Assembly (NCBI GenBank): GCA_010015745.1 | Contig: ML978285.1 | Coordinates: forward strand, 19,460 to 83,459 | Direction: 5' to 3' | Origin: Setomelanomma holmii | Taxonomy: Eukaryota; Ascomycota; Dothideomycetes; Pleosporales; Phaeosphaeriaceae | Length of the DNA: 64,000 bases | Part shown: positions 22,551 to 34,216 of the stretch, in pieces | Position numbering within the stretch: position 1 is the stretch's first letter | Layout: each line of letters starts with the position of its first letter | The notes under the pieces: model-generated | Told to the model about the DNA's origin: nothing | Seen by the model: only the letters and a program-made list of their open reading frames with translations | Databases searched by the model: none | Translations under genes and position numbers: made by a program

Positions 22551-23555
22551 ATGACCATGTCAAAGCTCACTCTCGCTTCTCTTGCCGGTAAGCACGATAT
22601 TTTATTCCTTGTCTTGCGATTGTGATTTCAATGGAGGGAGCAAGATGGAGGAGGCAAGGTGGAGAGAGCATGATGAAGGAGGCAAGGAACATATGGGCCA
22701 TTGTGATAACACTGACACTTAGGAGCCGCCATCGTCAACGCCGCCCAATTCGGCGCTCCCATGGATCCAGGCTGCGCCCAGGCCATGGCTCCTCGCGACA
22801 CATGCGCCGAGCTACCTGCGCTCTGCACCGGTCCCGCCATGATGCACGGCATCGCCACGACTCTGACGTACTTGTGTCCCAGCACTACCAAGGTGAAGCA
22901 GACTGTGCACGTCACCGTCACCGAGACGACTACGGTTACGGCTGGGCCGGGTGAGAGTAGCGGTGCGGTGGTTCCGCCTGAGTAAGTTCACCTCTGTGTA
23001 TGTGACTTGGAATATGCTCGCTGATTGTGGCTATCTAGGGATGCGCCTGCGTTCACTTTCGCTGAACCGACCACGACAACCACCATCCACAGCACCCAGA
23101 CACAGTACAAGACTATCACCGTGAGCCGCAAGAAAGACTCTTCTTCTTCAGACCCTACTCCAGGTCCCAACCCCACTCCCGCCGATCCCAACTTCTCTGT
23201 CCATAGCTCTTCGCTCCGCCCTATTAGGTCTTCTGAGTCTGACATCACCACTAACTGGCTGCACCCCATAACCACCAGCTATCCCGGCAGCAACGGCACC
23301 GAAATCATCATGTTCTCCAAAACCGCCATGGGTACGGGTATGGATGGCAGTGCGAAGCCCACTGGCCAGCGTAATTCCACGGGCTATGCCTTCCCGACGC
23401 CAAAGCAGGTGCGCGAGGCGCAGCCGAGTGCGGTGTCCAAAGTGCTTACTGGAGGTACGGTTGAGGCGCCCACTCCTGGTATGGTCATGCTGCTCGGTAC
23501 TTTGGCGGCTGTGGTGGTGAGCTTTGCCAGATGGAGGCGAAGCACGGCGGCTTGA
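22551..23555 (+). CDS. secreted Thr/Ser-rich surface protein
   Basis: Three exons (22551-22587, 22723-22981, 23039-23555; introns 135 and 57 nt) encode 270 aa. A signal peptide MTMSKLTLASLAGAAIVNA is split by the first intron. A short Cys-containing region (CAQAMAPRDTCAELPALC) is followed by Thr-rich stretches (TVHVTVTETTTVTAG, EPTTTTTIHSTQTQY) likely to be O-glycosylated, a Pro/Ser linker and a C-terminal hydrophobic helix PGMVMLLGTLAAVVVSFA. The sequence ends with RWRRSTAA, which fits a single-pass anchor with a short cytosolic tail better than a GPI signal. The type is common in fungal cell-surface proteins; a specific role cannot be given. Confidence 0.75.
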
Positions 23556-24239
23556 GGGCAGACTGGTCTCGCATCAAGCATTGCTGACAAGGAGACGAGG
23601 ACGTGAGGAGGGACATATGATGGGATAGAGAATTCTTCTCCTTGCTTTGCTTGGATCATGGATTGCGGATTGTACATTACCACAAAGGCCAACGCCACGA
23701 GGGCGTTTGGGGACATCCGGGGTCTGCAGTATGGCTGCACGGGCCCGAGTAACAGCTACCGGCCGTTTCTCTCAGAATCGAGGTTCCACGAAGGTCTCGA
23801 GGATGAGACTTGACTCAAAGAGACGTTCATAAGAAAGCTTGAATCCAGTCAGCGTGCTCGATAGTGACCGAGCAACCAGCCAAGATGCCATTACTTTCCC
23901 GATGAGCTACATGATATTCGTCGCTCACAGCATTATGCACTAAACTCATTCCCAACGCGTGCCAATGTATGCTTGGCTTTTGCTTTCCCAACATGATATG
24001 AGTAGAATGACTGGGATATATAAGAAGAGAAATGACAGTAAGCGCGACGACATGATGAGCGAAAAGGAGAAAACACAGCAGCAAGCTAGAAATGTGAATA
24101 CGATGAAGGCATCAACGGCCTTGTACTATGAACAAAGCGGTCGCCGGTAAGTATCCAAGTACGAGTCCGAAAATTGGTCATGTTGGTGTACAACTACATG
24201 TCGCACGTATCCCAGGCTTGGGGCTAGATCGTGTGATCA
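23556..24239. other. convergent 3' region, no gene seen
   Basis: Between the 3' ends of the surface-protein and HSF genes. No coding signal. Confidence 0.45.
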
Positions 24240-26291
24240 TCATTGCATGCGCTTCCTCTTGCTTCGTGGATCTTCCGGTTCATCTTCGTCCGCGCGCTCG
24301 GCAGTCTCGGCGGGGTTTAGCAGCGAATGCACGTTTGACGCCATGCTTGAGCGACGGGTGGGTGGTCCAGGTGTGTCAATTCCCTTGAACGGGTACCTCG
24401 CACCGGGCAGTTGCCATCCGCTTTCGACACTCAGACTTGACGGCGTGTTATCGCTCGTCAGAGGCGGAGTGCCCTGCCTGCTCGATTGCTGCCGCCTGGG
24501 TCCGCGAGGCAGCTGGTAGCTTTCTAAAACGTCACGGAGCTGCTGGTCTCCACCTCCGATAGGCGTCCGATGGGGTGAAGAGGGCCATTGGGTGGAATTG
24601 TGACCTGAAGCATAGGGCGAGTGCGCTGGGCCCGGTGGAGGCGGTTGTGGCTGCCAACCATGCGTGCGAATATCTGCCGAGGTATGTCGCCTATAAAGAT
24701 TATATGGCAGGGATGAGCTGTTCCCTGGATTGTTGCTCCCCGAATTTGTATTTGCGCCAGGATGCTGTATTGATGGGGGAGGCGGTGGGGGTGGCTGGTG
24801 GGACACTGGGGTTCTGGCTGAAGATGGAGAGTAATTACCCGTCCCAATTGAGCCGTACCTTCGCGGAGAAATCGCAATATGGGGTGGGACCGGAGGCTTA
24901 TATGGGGCTTGGCGAGAAATACTCGCCAAAGAACCTCTCCGTGATTCTGTTAGATTGTCCATGGGAATTTGCCGCGGGGAAAGAGGGGGACCATTACTGC
25001 TGTCAACCTGCATGAAGTAAGGTTGACGCGCAGAGAGGGGCTCCTCTGGCGCTTCCAAGGCACGTAACATTTCAGTTTGGCGACTAATGTCACGTTGCAT
25101 TAACGAGACTAGCATAAGTAAGTATATCGTTCGGATAAGTTTTAAGCTGCAGTACGTACCATCCTTGTGTATAGGGTTTTCTGGGTCTGGCACCATGGCC
25201 ATAATATAGTTTGTGAGCTCCTGATTCCACTAAGCGGTACATTAGCTGCTGCCGATCAGGTCTCGACACCTCGACGTACCTGGTGACATCGTATCATGCC
25301 CTCCATCAAGACCAGTGTCTTTTGATTAAGGTATGCACATGTGTCTTCTGACCGCTGCATTCGCGCATGCATGTCGTACAAATTGTGCTCGAGAACATTC
25401 AGGCGCGACTCTACTGGGTCCGGCATCGGTTCGACTGGCTGGCCAGCTGGTGGACCAGTTGGAACTTTGGGCGCTGAGAACGAGTCTCGATGGATGAGCG
25501 CATGCCGCGAGGCACGCCGCTTGATCTCTCGCAAGCCAACAAGATCGCCGCGTTTGAAGTTGCCATTGCCGTGCTTGAACTCCCATAACGGCGAGTCTGG
25601 AGAGCCAGTGTGAAAGACGTCGCTCACTGCGAGCAGTTAGCACAAGGCAAGTACCGCGAAGTCAGAGTACCCGGGAACTTGCCTTTATGGAAACCATACA
25701 TGTTTAATTGGCGTACGAAAGAGGAAATGTTGGTATGCTTGAAATATGATCTGCAGGGTCGGTCAGACATATTAAAATGGCCATAGCTCCATGTCTACCT
25801 ACGACAATACTTTGGAGAATTCGCTTGAAGGAGACATGACGAAACTTTCATTCGTGCTGGACCACGAGATGAGATGCTGGATGCTCTGGTCTTCGAGCAT
25901 GCTGTGCGCGCATTAGCGACCACATCATTGCCTGACCAGTGGAGAGGTCTCACTTGTAAAGCTTGTGTATGAAGGCTGTCTGAACCACTTTGGGCTGATT
26001 CGCAGCCGCAGCCGCACCGACGGGCGCCGATGTGCCATTGGGTGATGTGTTCCCAGAATCTCCGTTCGTGCGCCCCAGTTCGGGCAGGTTGCTATTGCGC
26101 TCTACGTTTGCGCAATTCATGCTTGGCGGTCCCATGGTGGATGTGGTGGGACTCGTGTCCATGGCGTCTCGATCTCGCGGCGGCGCTAGCGTCGAACCGG
26201 AGGACGGGAGGATTGGTATCGACTTGTGTAGGTTGGGATTGTGCGGATCTGGCGAGAAAGGACTTCGACGAGCATCCGCGACAGACGCCAT
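24240..26291 (-). CDS. HSF-type DNA-binding transcription factor, Sfl1-like
   Basis: Six exons (26291-25954, 25901-25803, 25750-25683, 25626-25280, 25229-25160, 25108-24240) encode 596 aa. The HSF DNA-binding domain (about 105-225) is assembled from four exons: AFIHKLYNMLEDQSIQHLIS, SSYFKHTNISSFVRQLNMYG (recognition helix), then FHKVSDVFHTGSPDSPLWEF and KHGNGNFKRG. The conserved block GLREIKRRASRHALIHRDSF is typical of the Sfl1-like class rather than Hsf1. A helix with a possible trimerisation repeat follows (LNVLEHNLYDMHARMQ), then a Pro-rich tail (QPPPPPPP) and a basic end RSKRKRMQ. Intron 3 is GC-AG. Intron 5 (51 nt) lacks in-frame stops. The start is uncertain: an in-frame ATG lies at 26537. 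Confidence 0.87.
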
Positions 26292-27731
26292 AATCGCAGG
26301 TGGAGCCGGTGGAGCGCGCCCGCGATGTTGAGGTGTTGGGCTGCTAGATCTGAACGGCCCGGCAGCAGGAGAACAAGACCCAACTATGCTCTCTATCAAG
26401 TGCTCGATGGCGGGCGAAGGGCGGGTGGTGGTCAGGTATGGCAGATACGGCGTGGTAGAGACTCGATGCAGGGTCCCGGCAGGCGCGTGCAGGTGGTGGT
26501 GCGGAGTGCGGAGGAGAGTCGCGATATGGCTGGCCAACAGCGCTGCGGAGGAGTCCGCGACCGGCTAGCAAGTATCTGGGCCGCGAGACTCTTCTAGCGC
26601 ATGCGGTCCTTGGGAACTGAAAGTTTGGAGGTTCTTCGGCCTTCGTCGGATCGGGAGCTGTCGCGGCCTGGAAAGGAGCTTCCTGCAGCGCAATGTACGC
26701 TCAACGATCGCAGAGACAGGGTCGCCGAGCTGCCCGAGCGTCCACGCGTCTGATACCCTCGGGTCTCAAATTGCCATATGCACGATTAGGAGTGCAGCGC
26801 AGCGCGCAGAAGATATTAGTACTAGAGAGGGGGAGGAAAGAGGGGAGGGGGGCACAATAGGGATTGTGGCAGATTGCAGAAGAAGTAGGTACAGAACTAG
26901 CCACGGCAGGGCAGCTGAGCGGAGAGAAGCAAGTGGGCCCTCCGAAGTATGGGGATCGTTGTAAGGAGAAGCATGTCTGCATGTCTCCGCAGGAGAACCG
27001 GTGTCATCTGAAAAACCACGGGATCCATAGCCAAATCCAAAGCTATAGCCGAGTGCTCGAGTTCTGGGCTCATCTTCGGGGCTGCCTCCCGCGAACGTTG
27101 CTTCGAACGCTCCTTCCGCATTGGTGGCCATTCAGATCATCCACTTCTCCAGCAGTCAAGCCAATTGCTTTCACGGCGCAGGGATGTTGCTGTTCCTAAA
27201 GACCCTTGAGTCCGTCGCGACGTCGGCCACATGCATGTCCAACTGAAACACGACGACTCGACATGAATCCGCACCAATATCGCCAGAGCGTTACATGTCT
27301 CTCCTGCGCGGGGGGTTCTATAGTGCGACTCCGTCCTCATAGCAGCCACCTAGCCGTTGCATGTAATTCGCTTGATCACGTGCAGCACGAGCATGCTAAT
27401 GCCACAGACCACAAAGAAGAACCCACTGTACTAGACTCCAGTATGTTCGAGCTCGCGCGACCTGCTTCGCCCGGCACCCGGCTGGCCTTCTCGTCAAACG
27501 CTTCCCTGTACGCAATGCAGAGGGGTGGTTCTGGTTCACGCGCTACTCCCTTCTAGACGATCGCTGGCCCGGACCGCACCCTTGACTTGTGTCACTCGGT
27601 CTGTGCTCCACGACATCGACATCACTGAACCACAACCACAACCACTACTGGATGGATGCGGCTCCCCGATGCCCCCGCTTTCCCTCCAGCTTATTGTTGC
27701 TCGCCCCCGATGAAGTTGCAGCTGCCGCCTG
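26292..27731. promoter_or_regulatory. divergent region: HSF 5' leader and F-box promoter
   Basis: About 1.4 kb between divergent genes. The minus strand from 26537 to 26292 is open in frame with the HSF gene and could extend its N-terminus by 82 residues. Further short minus-strand frames (for example 26897-27121) would be upstream ORFs if the transcript starts far out. No TATA or binding-site array was recognised. Confidence 0.4.
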
Positions 27732-29446
27732 ATGGAAACCAACGCGCTGGTTGCAGCATTCAGAAATCTGCCGACGCTTGACTCGAGACAGGTTGCTCTT
27801 AGCACATTGGTCAACGAACTTACGTCTGATGAATGGAGGAAGCTGGGCAAAGTCATCACTGCGCGCTCCTTCCAATTTGACATCATCGGGAACTTACCTG
27901 TTGAGCTTGTGGCGCAAGTTTTCGTCTACTTGGGTCCCTCCGCACCATATCGCTGGCAGTCTGTAAGTCTCCTACATGCATACAAAGATTATACTGTGTG
28001 GCCATCATACTGATATAGTAAGGTCTCCCGAGGGTGGCAGCGTGCCTTGAGAAGTCCTCACGTTCTCAAGAAATGCTTGAGGCCATGGCTTGAAAAGGCG
28101 GCACCACAAACCAACGAATATGGCATCCACGCTTTGAAGGCGAAGCATATACAAGCATTTCGCCGTGGCGAGCCCAATCAAGGATTTACTGTTAAGCTCC
28201 ATGATCCGCATAGCTATGTTATACTGGTCGAAGACAGACTAGTTTGGGCATCTGAATCTCGAACCGACTACACCGCTCGCCTCGTTTGCGTCTTCAACAT
28301 CCAAACCTGGAGTTTGCACACTTTCCGGGGAGACGCGAGGGAAAAGATACATCGTCTTGTGGCTTCAGATGAACTCGTAGGATTTGCGACAGGCTCGAAC
28401 TTGTTCTATGCGTGGGATTTCGAGACGCGCACGAAACGTACATTCATGGTTCCCAACGCTACTTTGTTCCAAAATGTCACCTGCCGCGAAAGGACCATCG
28501 CTTGCGCTGGCTGTCTTGAGAAGCATGTCTTTGTCTACATCTGGGACTTCGACTCACAATTAGCCAAATACTTCACCATAGCGTATGACAGTCCACTCCT
28601 GGTCTATCCAACGCATGGGTAAGTTTGCTTGCCGATTTTATGCTTCTAGACACTCGCTCAATCACAATAGATGTGATCATCGTCACGGGCTGGCTCTGCT
28701 ACTTCAACCAAAGAGAAGACGTATTACTGTCTTTGCCGACCAGCGATGCTCCGCCCATAACAGTCACGGCGCAGACAAGTCCATCAACATGTCAACCACC
28801 ATTCGACACAGTCAATTCACCTACGGAGGGGATCTTATCTCGGGCTCAGAGACTGTCCTTGAAGGTCTTTCGGCAACTCGATTCTATAGTCAAAACAACC
28901 GCTTTACTCCTATATCTCGCTCAGGAAAGTTTAGGATCGCTGTCCTCCACATGTGTCTCCAGTTCGACGAGAAACTCAACAGGTTCACGGAACCACAACC
29001 CTTTTCCCACCCTGGTCAGCTGTGGGCGATGGCGTCGAGCTTCTGGTGGGAAGATGTGTTCCTAGAAACGTTCAACGCAGATCTCAATGGGCCTAGTCGC
29101 AGCAGCAATCCGCCAGCACTTGTCCACGTAGGGACAGGGTACGTACAAACAGTTTTGGAAGCTTACCCAGGTCATGTATAAGCTCTTACTGACACTCAGC
29201 AGTGACAAAACCTATTTCAACGCTCTCATCGAACCATGCACGCTCGAAGCCATGCTCGGCAGAATCAACGTAGTCGGCGACCCAGAGTGCATCGGACTAA
29301 ACGACAAGTACGTCATCCGGGCTTTGCATAGGAGCTTTGAGATTCTGTGTTTCAGCGACAGTCCTCAGTATCTCAACGAGAATGAGTCTTTCTTCGGTAT
29401 TGGTTCTCTGGAGCGGATGAGGTTTGCGAAAGACGCAAGTGACTAA
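27732..29446 (+). CDS. F-box protein
   Basis: Exons 27732-27962, 28023-28618, 28671-29138 and 29203-29446 encode 512 aa. An F-box is formed across the first junction: FDIIGNLPVELVAQVFVYLG, then RWQSVSRGWQRALRSPHVL. This recruits Skp1 in SCF ubiquitin ligases. The rest holds strands resembling WD/beta-propeller repeats without strict WD signatures (RLVCVFNIQTWSLHTFRG, LFYAWDFETRTKRTF, VFVYIWDFDSQLAKYF), probably the substrate-binding part. Intron 1 uses an AAG acceptor, because the earlier TAG would give an immediate stop. The last acceptor is a CAGCAG tandem that would add or omit one Ser. Divergent from the HSF gene. Substrate unknown. Confidence 0.83.
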
Positions 29447-30035
29447 TCACGACATGTCCATCGGTGCATCCTGGTCCTTGAGGCGCAAGCAAAAATTTCA
29501 AGCAATCACGGACTTAGCATCTAGTATATAATGTAATAGCGCTGAAAGTGGACTCCACTACGCGCGAATCATTTCTTTACGAATAGACGTCCATGGGACT
29601 GTCTATCCTCACCAGAATCTGCGGGCTGCCATCAACAATTGCGCACCATATTGAGCGTAGTCGTGCTCTAATATCTTCTCAGAAGACAGCATCGCTGGAC
29701 ACGGCATAGAGACCATTAGACTTGCATCGTACATTGGAGAAGCACGTGCTACCCATCTCTCGCCCCCCGTTGCGGTAACTTTCCCGTTTCACGCGAGCGC
29801 GAATCCCTGCCGCGGCACGCTGACACTAGCGGCACGCTGACACTAGCGGCATCATGACAACTTCGTCGCCAATTGGCGGGGTTGCATTGGAGCCCCACTA
29901 CCGGCGAACCCCGACCTTCCTCTTCGCGGCGTTGCCTTGGGCGTCCAGAAATTTTCTGAGAATCACTACACATTCTCTAAACACTTTTGAAGATTTCTTG
30001 ACCCCAAAATCTGACGCGCGACATTCACAGCAATC
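29447..30035. other. intergenic with a short direct repeat
   Basis: 3' region of the F-box gene and promoter of the phosphoribosyltransferase gene. Contains a 17-bp direct repeat (29814-29847). No gene seen. Confidence 0.45.
29814..29847 (+). repeat. 17-bp perfect tandem duplication
   Basis: The unit ggcacgctgacactagc occurs twice head to tail and is followed by a further ggc. Seen directly; probably a simple slippage duplication in a promoter. Confidence 0.9.
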
Positions 30036-31027
30036 ATGGTCGAGAAGCTTTACGTCACGTATAACCAGGTATGTATTTGTGTTTTGGGTGGAGTGTACTG
30101 CAGTTATGCAAGTATGCGCAAGGTATTATTTGTGTACCTGACGCGCTTGGGAGTTTCTTGGGAGATTGAGAGAAGCGAAAACGTACATGGGCATCCAAGA
30201 CTCCTACGCGCATATCTCGTTGCATATACCTACAAGGCTTCCCCTCCAATCCTTCGAGCGCATACTAGTTGTGCTGCACTCCCATGCAAATCAGATCCCC
30301 ACGACTGACACGCTTTACACAGGTCCACAAGCTCTGCCAGGACGCTGCAGACCAAATCCTCAATGACTTCAAGCCCAATCTTATGATCGCCATTGGCGGT
30401 GGTGGCTACGTTCCCGCGCGAATCCTCCGGTACTGAACACCATCACAACCCCTCTTCAACAGACCCCCGGACAAGACACTAACACTTCACCCACATAGCT
30501 CCTTCCTCAAACGCCCCGGCAACCCCAACATCCCCATCCAAGCCATCGGCCTCTCCCTCTACGAACAACTCGGTTCCTCCACAGACCCAGATGTCGAGGC
30601 CCCAGGCACAAAAGTGACGCGCACTCAGTGGCTCGACCTCTCCAGTCTAGAAATGGCAAACCTGATCGGCAAGAACGTCCTCATCGTCGACGAGGTTGAC
30701 GACACACGGACAACACTCGAGTACGCGGTCAGGGAATTGGAAAAGGACGTCGAGGCTGCTGTACAGAAGCTAGGACGACAGGGCGAGAAGACGAATTTCA
30801 GCATTTTCGTACTGCACAATAAAGATAAGACGAAGAAGGGAACGCTGCCGCAGGAGATATTGCATGGGCGGTACAGTGCGGCGAGGACAGTGGGGGATGT
30901 TTGGATCAATTATCCTTGGGAGGCTACGTACGTCTCACGCCCTACCAAATCCCAGAGAGTATACTAATCGTAACTTAGTGACATTGACGAGCATGATCGC
31001 ATGTCGAGGGAGCAGCATTCAAAGTAG
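30036..31027 (+). CDS. hpt1: hypoxanthine-guanine phosphoribosyltransferase
   Basis: Four exons (30036-30068, 30323-30429, 30499-30927, 30979-31027) encode 205 aa. The enzyme salvages hypoxanthine and guanine with PRPP to give IMP and GMP. Matches to the fungal Hpt1 class: YVTYNQVHKLCQDAADQI, NLMIAIGGGGYVPARILRSF, VTRTQWLDL, and the PRPP-binding motif NVLIVDEVDDTRTTLEYAV. Later blocks are FSIFVLHNKDKTKKGTLP, VWINYPWEATDIDEHDRM. Xanthine phosphoribosyltransferase is a close relative, so the base preference is inferred. The first intron (254 nt) is unusually long here and separates 11 codons from the rest; phases fit throughout. Confidence 0.9.
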
Positions 31028-31334
31028 ATGAAGTCCATTATACGGCTTGTGGAGGAGTGCTATGAAAAGCATGGAATTGCGGCATTGAAAAGCATTTTCG
31101 GATTTGGTTGGATTGAACAACACGGAGTTGGCGGTATGATCTTGAGAGCCTACTGAAAACAGGCTGAGATCTGGGAAGGTCGATACACACATAGACCTTG
31201 AATAGCATTGGCATCAACAACAAAGAACCTCGGATGATGCTGAAGGCATACATCGTGATGGGCGCGCGGGTAAAACGTACATCTTTCAGATCCGTCCTGC
31301 ACGGTCCTCTAAATCAAGTAGCTCCATTTCCAGG
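31028..31334. other. intergenic 5' of the minisatellite, no gene seen
   Basis: 3' flank of the phosphoribosyltransferase gene up to the repeat. No coding signal. Confidence 0.45.
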
Positions 31335-31494
31335 CAAGACCACATCCAGACAAGACCACATCCAGACAAGACCACATCCAGACAAGACCACATCCAGACA
31401 AGACCACATNNNNNNNNNNCAAGACCACATCCAGACAAGACCACATCCAGACAAGACCACATCCAGACAAGACCACATCCAGACAAGACCACAT
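31335..31494 (+). repeat. 16-bp minisatellite interrupted by an assembly gap
   Basis: Head-to-tail copies of a 16-bp unit, caagaccacatccaga, five on each side of a run of ten N. The copies are identical as far as I can read them. All frames across the array are open, which explains overlapping frames on both strands; these are not genes. The true copy number is unknown because of the gap. Confidence 0.97.
31410..31419. other. assembly gap (10 N)
   Basis: Ten N bases inside the minisatellite, most likely a placeholder for collapsed repeat copies. Its real length cannot be inferred. Confidence 0.98.
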
Positions 31495-32276
31495 AATACT
31501 ATTCCCGACAAGCCACTGGTAGCAAACCATACGCAAAGGCAGCAGGCTACCTAGGCAGTACGTGAATACGCAACCAAGGCCTTAAACATCACATCTAGCC
31601 TGAAGTTCAGCCTTGAAGAGTGGCATTATCTCTTGGCTTTGGACTGAATTGTTGCAGCGATGGACCCAAGATGTCTTCTGGAAGAATGTAGAGAGCAATA
31701 ATGCTTACAGTGCTCCTTACGGTATTAAGAATAGATAGACATGCGAAAGAGATTGTGAATAATGCAGCGAGGCACTCAAGATGTATCCTTGCGCATTTTG
31801 CATGTCGCGAAAAGAACCATTTCTTCTGGAAAAAGCAATTGCTGTGCGAGAGACGCAATCCAGAAATTCCTTCCTATAACTCACTTCACTTGGAGGAAAG
31901 AATGCTTCTCATTTTGCGGCGTGCCGGCTCTTCGACGTTGAAGACGATAATACGTATGTGAATGATCTCTAGATGCATGTGTTCCAGGCACCAGATTCTT
32001 AGCGCGTAGCACTAGTGCCGGTTCTGCGTCTGCGTCATACCATCCACATGCATGATTCTTCTCCCTCGAGCGAGAGTTTACTACCTCTCGCACCTCACCG
32101 CGAGACTTGTTCTATCACCTGCAAGCAATATCCGTGCTCTTCTCGTTCATTCTTACCTTGCGCGTGCCTTGTATATCTGGCGCGCCGTATCCTATAACCC
32201 CACGCAACTGCTCAACTACTTTAGCGAACCACACAACTCAACTTCCCGAACCACATCACGATACACGACCGACACA
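31495..32276. other. intergenic, promoter of the E2 gene
   Basis: From about 32060 to 32275 the sequence is C-rich with ctctcgcacctcaccgc-type stretches usual for fungal leaders. No gene seen. Confidence 0.4.
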
Positions 32277-32849
32277 ATGAGCACAGGCGCCAAGAAGCGA
32301 ATTATGAAGGCAAGCTCTTCTTGCAATCTCAAGAAGAAGCAAGCTAACGCCGCTGCAGGAGTACGGCGAGTGCATGGCAGACACGCCTGCAGGCATGAAG
32401 ATCAACTTTGACGAGCAGAACATAACTAAGTGGGAGGTGATGATGGATGGTCCACCGCAGTCAATCTATGCAGTATGTCTGCAAGCGCTGGGTGCGCTGT
32501 CATCAGAACTCGAACCAAATGCTGATGTGCGCAGGGCGGACACTTTAAGCTCGACATAGCCTTTCCGAACGAGTATCCCTTCAAGCCGCCGGTCGTCAGC
32601 TTCCGAACCAAGATCTACCACCCGAACGTGAGCAACGACGACAAGGGCTCCATGTGTTTGGGTCTGCTGCGTCCCGATGAATGGAAGCCGCCAAACAAAG
32701 TCGTGGCCGTGTTGCGCCTTATCCAAACACTCTTGATCGAGCCGAACCCAGACGACGCAATCGAGCCTTCAATTGCGAATGAGTACCGCGAGAACCGCAA
32801 GGAGTTTGAGAAGAACGCAAAGGACTGGATCAAGCGGTATGCGAAATAG
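32277..32849 (+). CDS. ubiquitin-conjugating enzyme E2, UBE2L3-like
   Basis: Three exons (32277-32309, 32359-32472, 32535-32849) encode 153 aa, the size of a minimal UBC domain. Family motifs: MSTGAKKRIMKEYGEC (helix 1), ITKWEVMMDGPPQSIYAGGH, FPNEYPFKPP, the HPN triad at residues 78-80, and the active-site Cys90 in GSMCLGLL. The following EWKPPNKVVAVLRLIQTLL and EYRENRKEFEKNAKDWIKRY resemble UBE2L3/UbcH7, which works with HECT and RBR ligases. That subtype is from remembered similarity. Intron 1 is GC-AG (AAG|GCAAGC); the GC donor is required to join MKEYGEC. The E3 partner is unknown. Confidence 0.92.
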
Positions 32850-34216
32850 AGTTGGGAACACAGGCATGGCGCTGTGGTCATGATGGGTGACAAATTTGCA
32901 TATACAGGCGTTCGGCGAGAATCGCATCGGGAGGGAGCATGCTTCACCGGTCATGGGCAACGAAGCAATGTGTATACGCACAAATGAATCTACAAGCTTT
33001 ACCAGCAGCTAAATTGCTTCACATTTTCGGACATTTGCGTCGGGTAGAGGTGCTCGGACCCTTGAAATGAAATGAGTGTGACCCAACATGTCGTCATAAG
33101 CAAATCTCCTGGGACCAAGCTCGAGTATCGGATCGGGAGATGAAAGGGCTGAGCGAGCGGGCGTTCACCGCAGAAGAAGCCTAGCCGCGATGAAGAAGTT
33201 GATGTTTTGGCCCGTTGCCGGTGGCTGCACGTGGAAAATGCTCGCCAGTAGCAAGCACGAGCTCTACTTGGGCTCCGGTCAAGTCATCATGCTGGGCCGT
33301 TAGTTTGCCGAGTCAGCTACCAGTCAGTGTTTTCGTCAATGCAGCAACTCTTTTGCGACGGGCAAGCAACACATCCATGAGGTGATGTTCCCATCACGTA
33401 GAAGTCGCTGTCCCGAAATGCCCCAAAAGCATAGCTCGTGTGCAGCGGAGAGGAACACAGGTGGTGCTCATCTCTTAACCAATGGAAGACTGCGGAAGAG
33501 GCGCCTGCAGACCAAGGCAGCCCTGCCTTATAACGGTGCATTAAGTATTTTGATGTGTTCGATTGGTCAAGTCACGCGTTAAGTTCGCGAGTTCTGTTGT
33601 TAGCTTTTGAAGCGCTTATGCAAGCCGAGGAAAAAGGAGCCGTTTCATGTTGGACAGCCCGAGTCTCGCAAGCATCAAGCCTCCCTCGGCCCGCGCTTGT
33701 GACCCAGTTTTTGGAGACGGGGGTGAGATGGGAATGCCGCAAGCCTTGGCGCGTAACCGTGCTGGAATCTGAGCAATCCACCGTCTCAGGACGGGCTCTA
33801 GCAAACCTTCAGCATCCTCCTCCTCACCACCGTCTGGACAGCCACGAGGCACATTGGCAACACTCGCTCCCTACTTCTTGCATTCCTTTTCTCCACCGGG
33901 TCCTGTATTGGTTTTGGCAAGGCGAGTCCTAGCACTGCCTCGACGTTCGTTACTCCTGCACAGGTTACAGAGTGCTTTTGATTCCAAACGCCGCGACAAA
34001 CTCGACCACATTCACCTATCACCACTCTTGCGCCTCTCCGCCCCCACAAGCTCCGCCGCACACCTACGGACCCTTCTCTAGTCGGCCAATCTATCTGCAC
34101 CTTAACCCCCGAGAATGTTACCGCGACACAGCACCACTCACGAGCTTTCTTCTTCCGCGGTCGAATGAGTGACAACCCACGTTACTCCACCGACCCCCTC
34201 CGCCCCCAACGGCGCA
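32850..34216. other. intergenic, probable leader of the TBC gene
   Basis: About 1.4 kb. The part from about 33990 to 34200 is C-rich with few purine runs, fitting a promoter and leader. An ATG at 34165 opens a 20-codon upstream frame that ends at the TGA overlapping the TBC ATG (34218-34220). No further gene seen. Confidence 0.45.

Noticed and set aside
31335..31494. CRISPR-like array
   Set aside because: Units are contiguous with no spacers, and the genome is eukaryotic; it is a minisatellite.
31198..31554. Open frames across the minisatellite on both strands
   Set aside because: Generated by the tandem repeat, with X residues from the N run; not coding.
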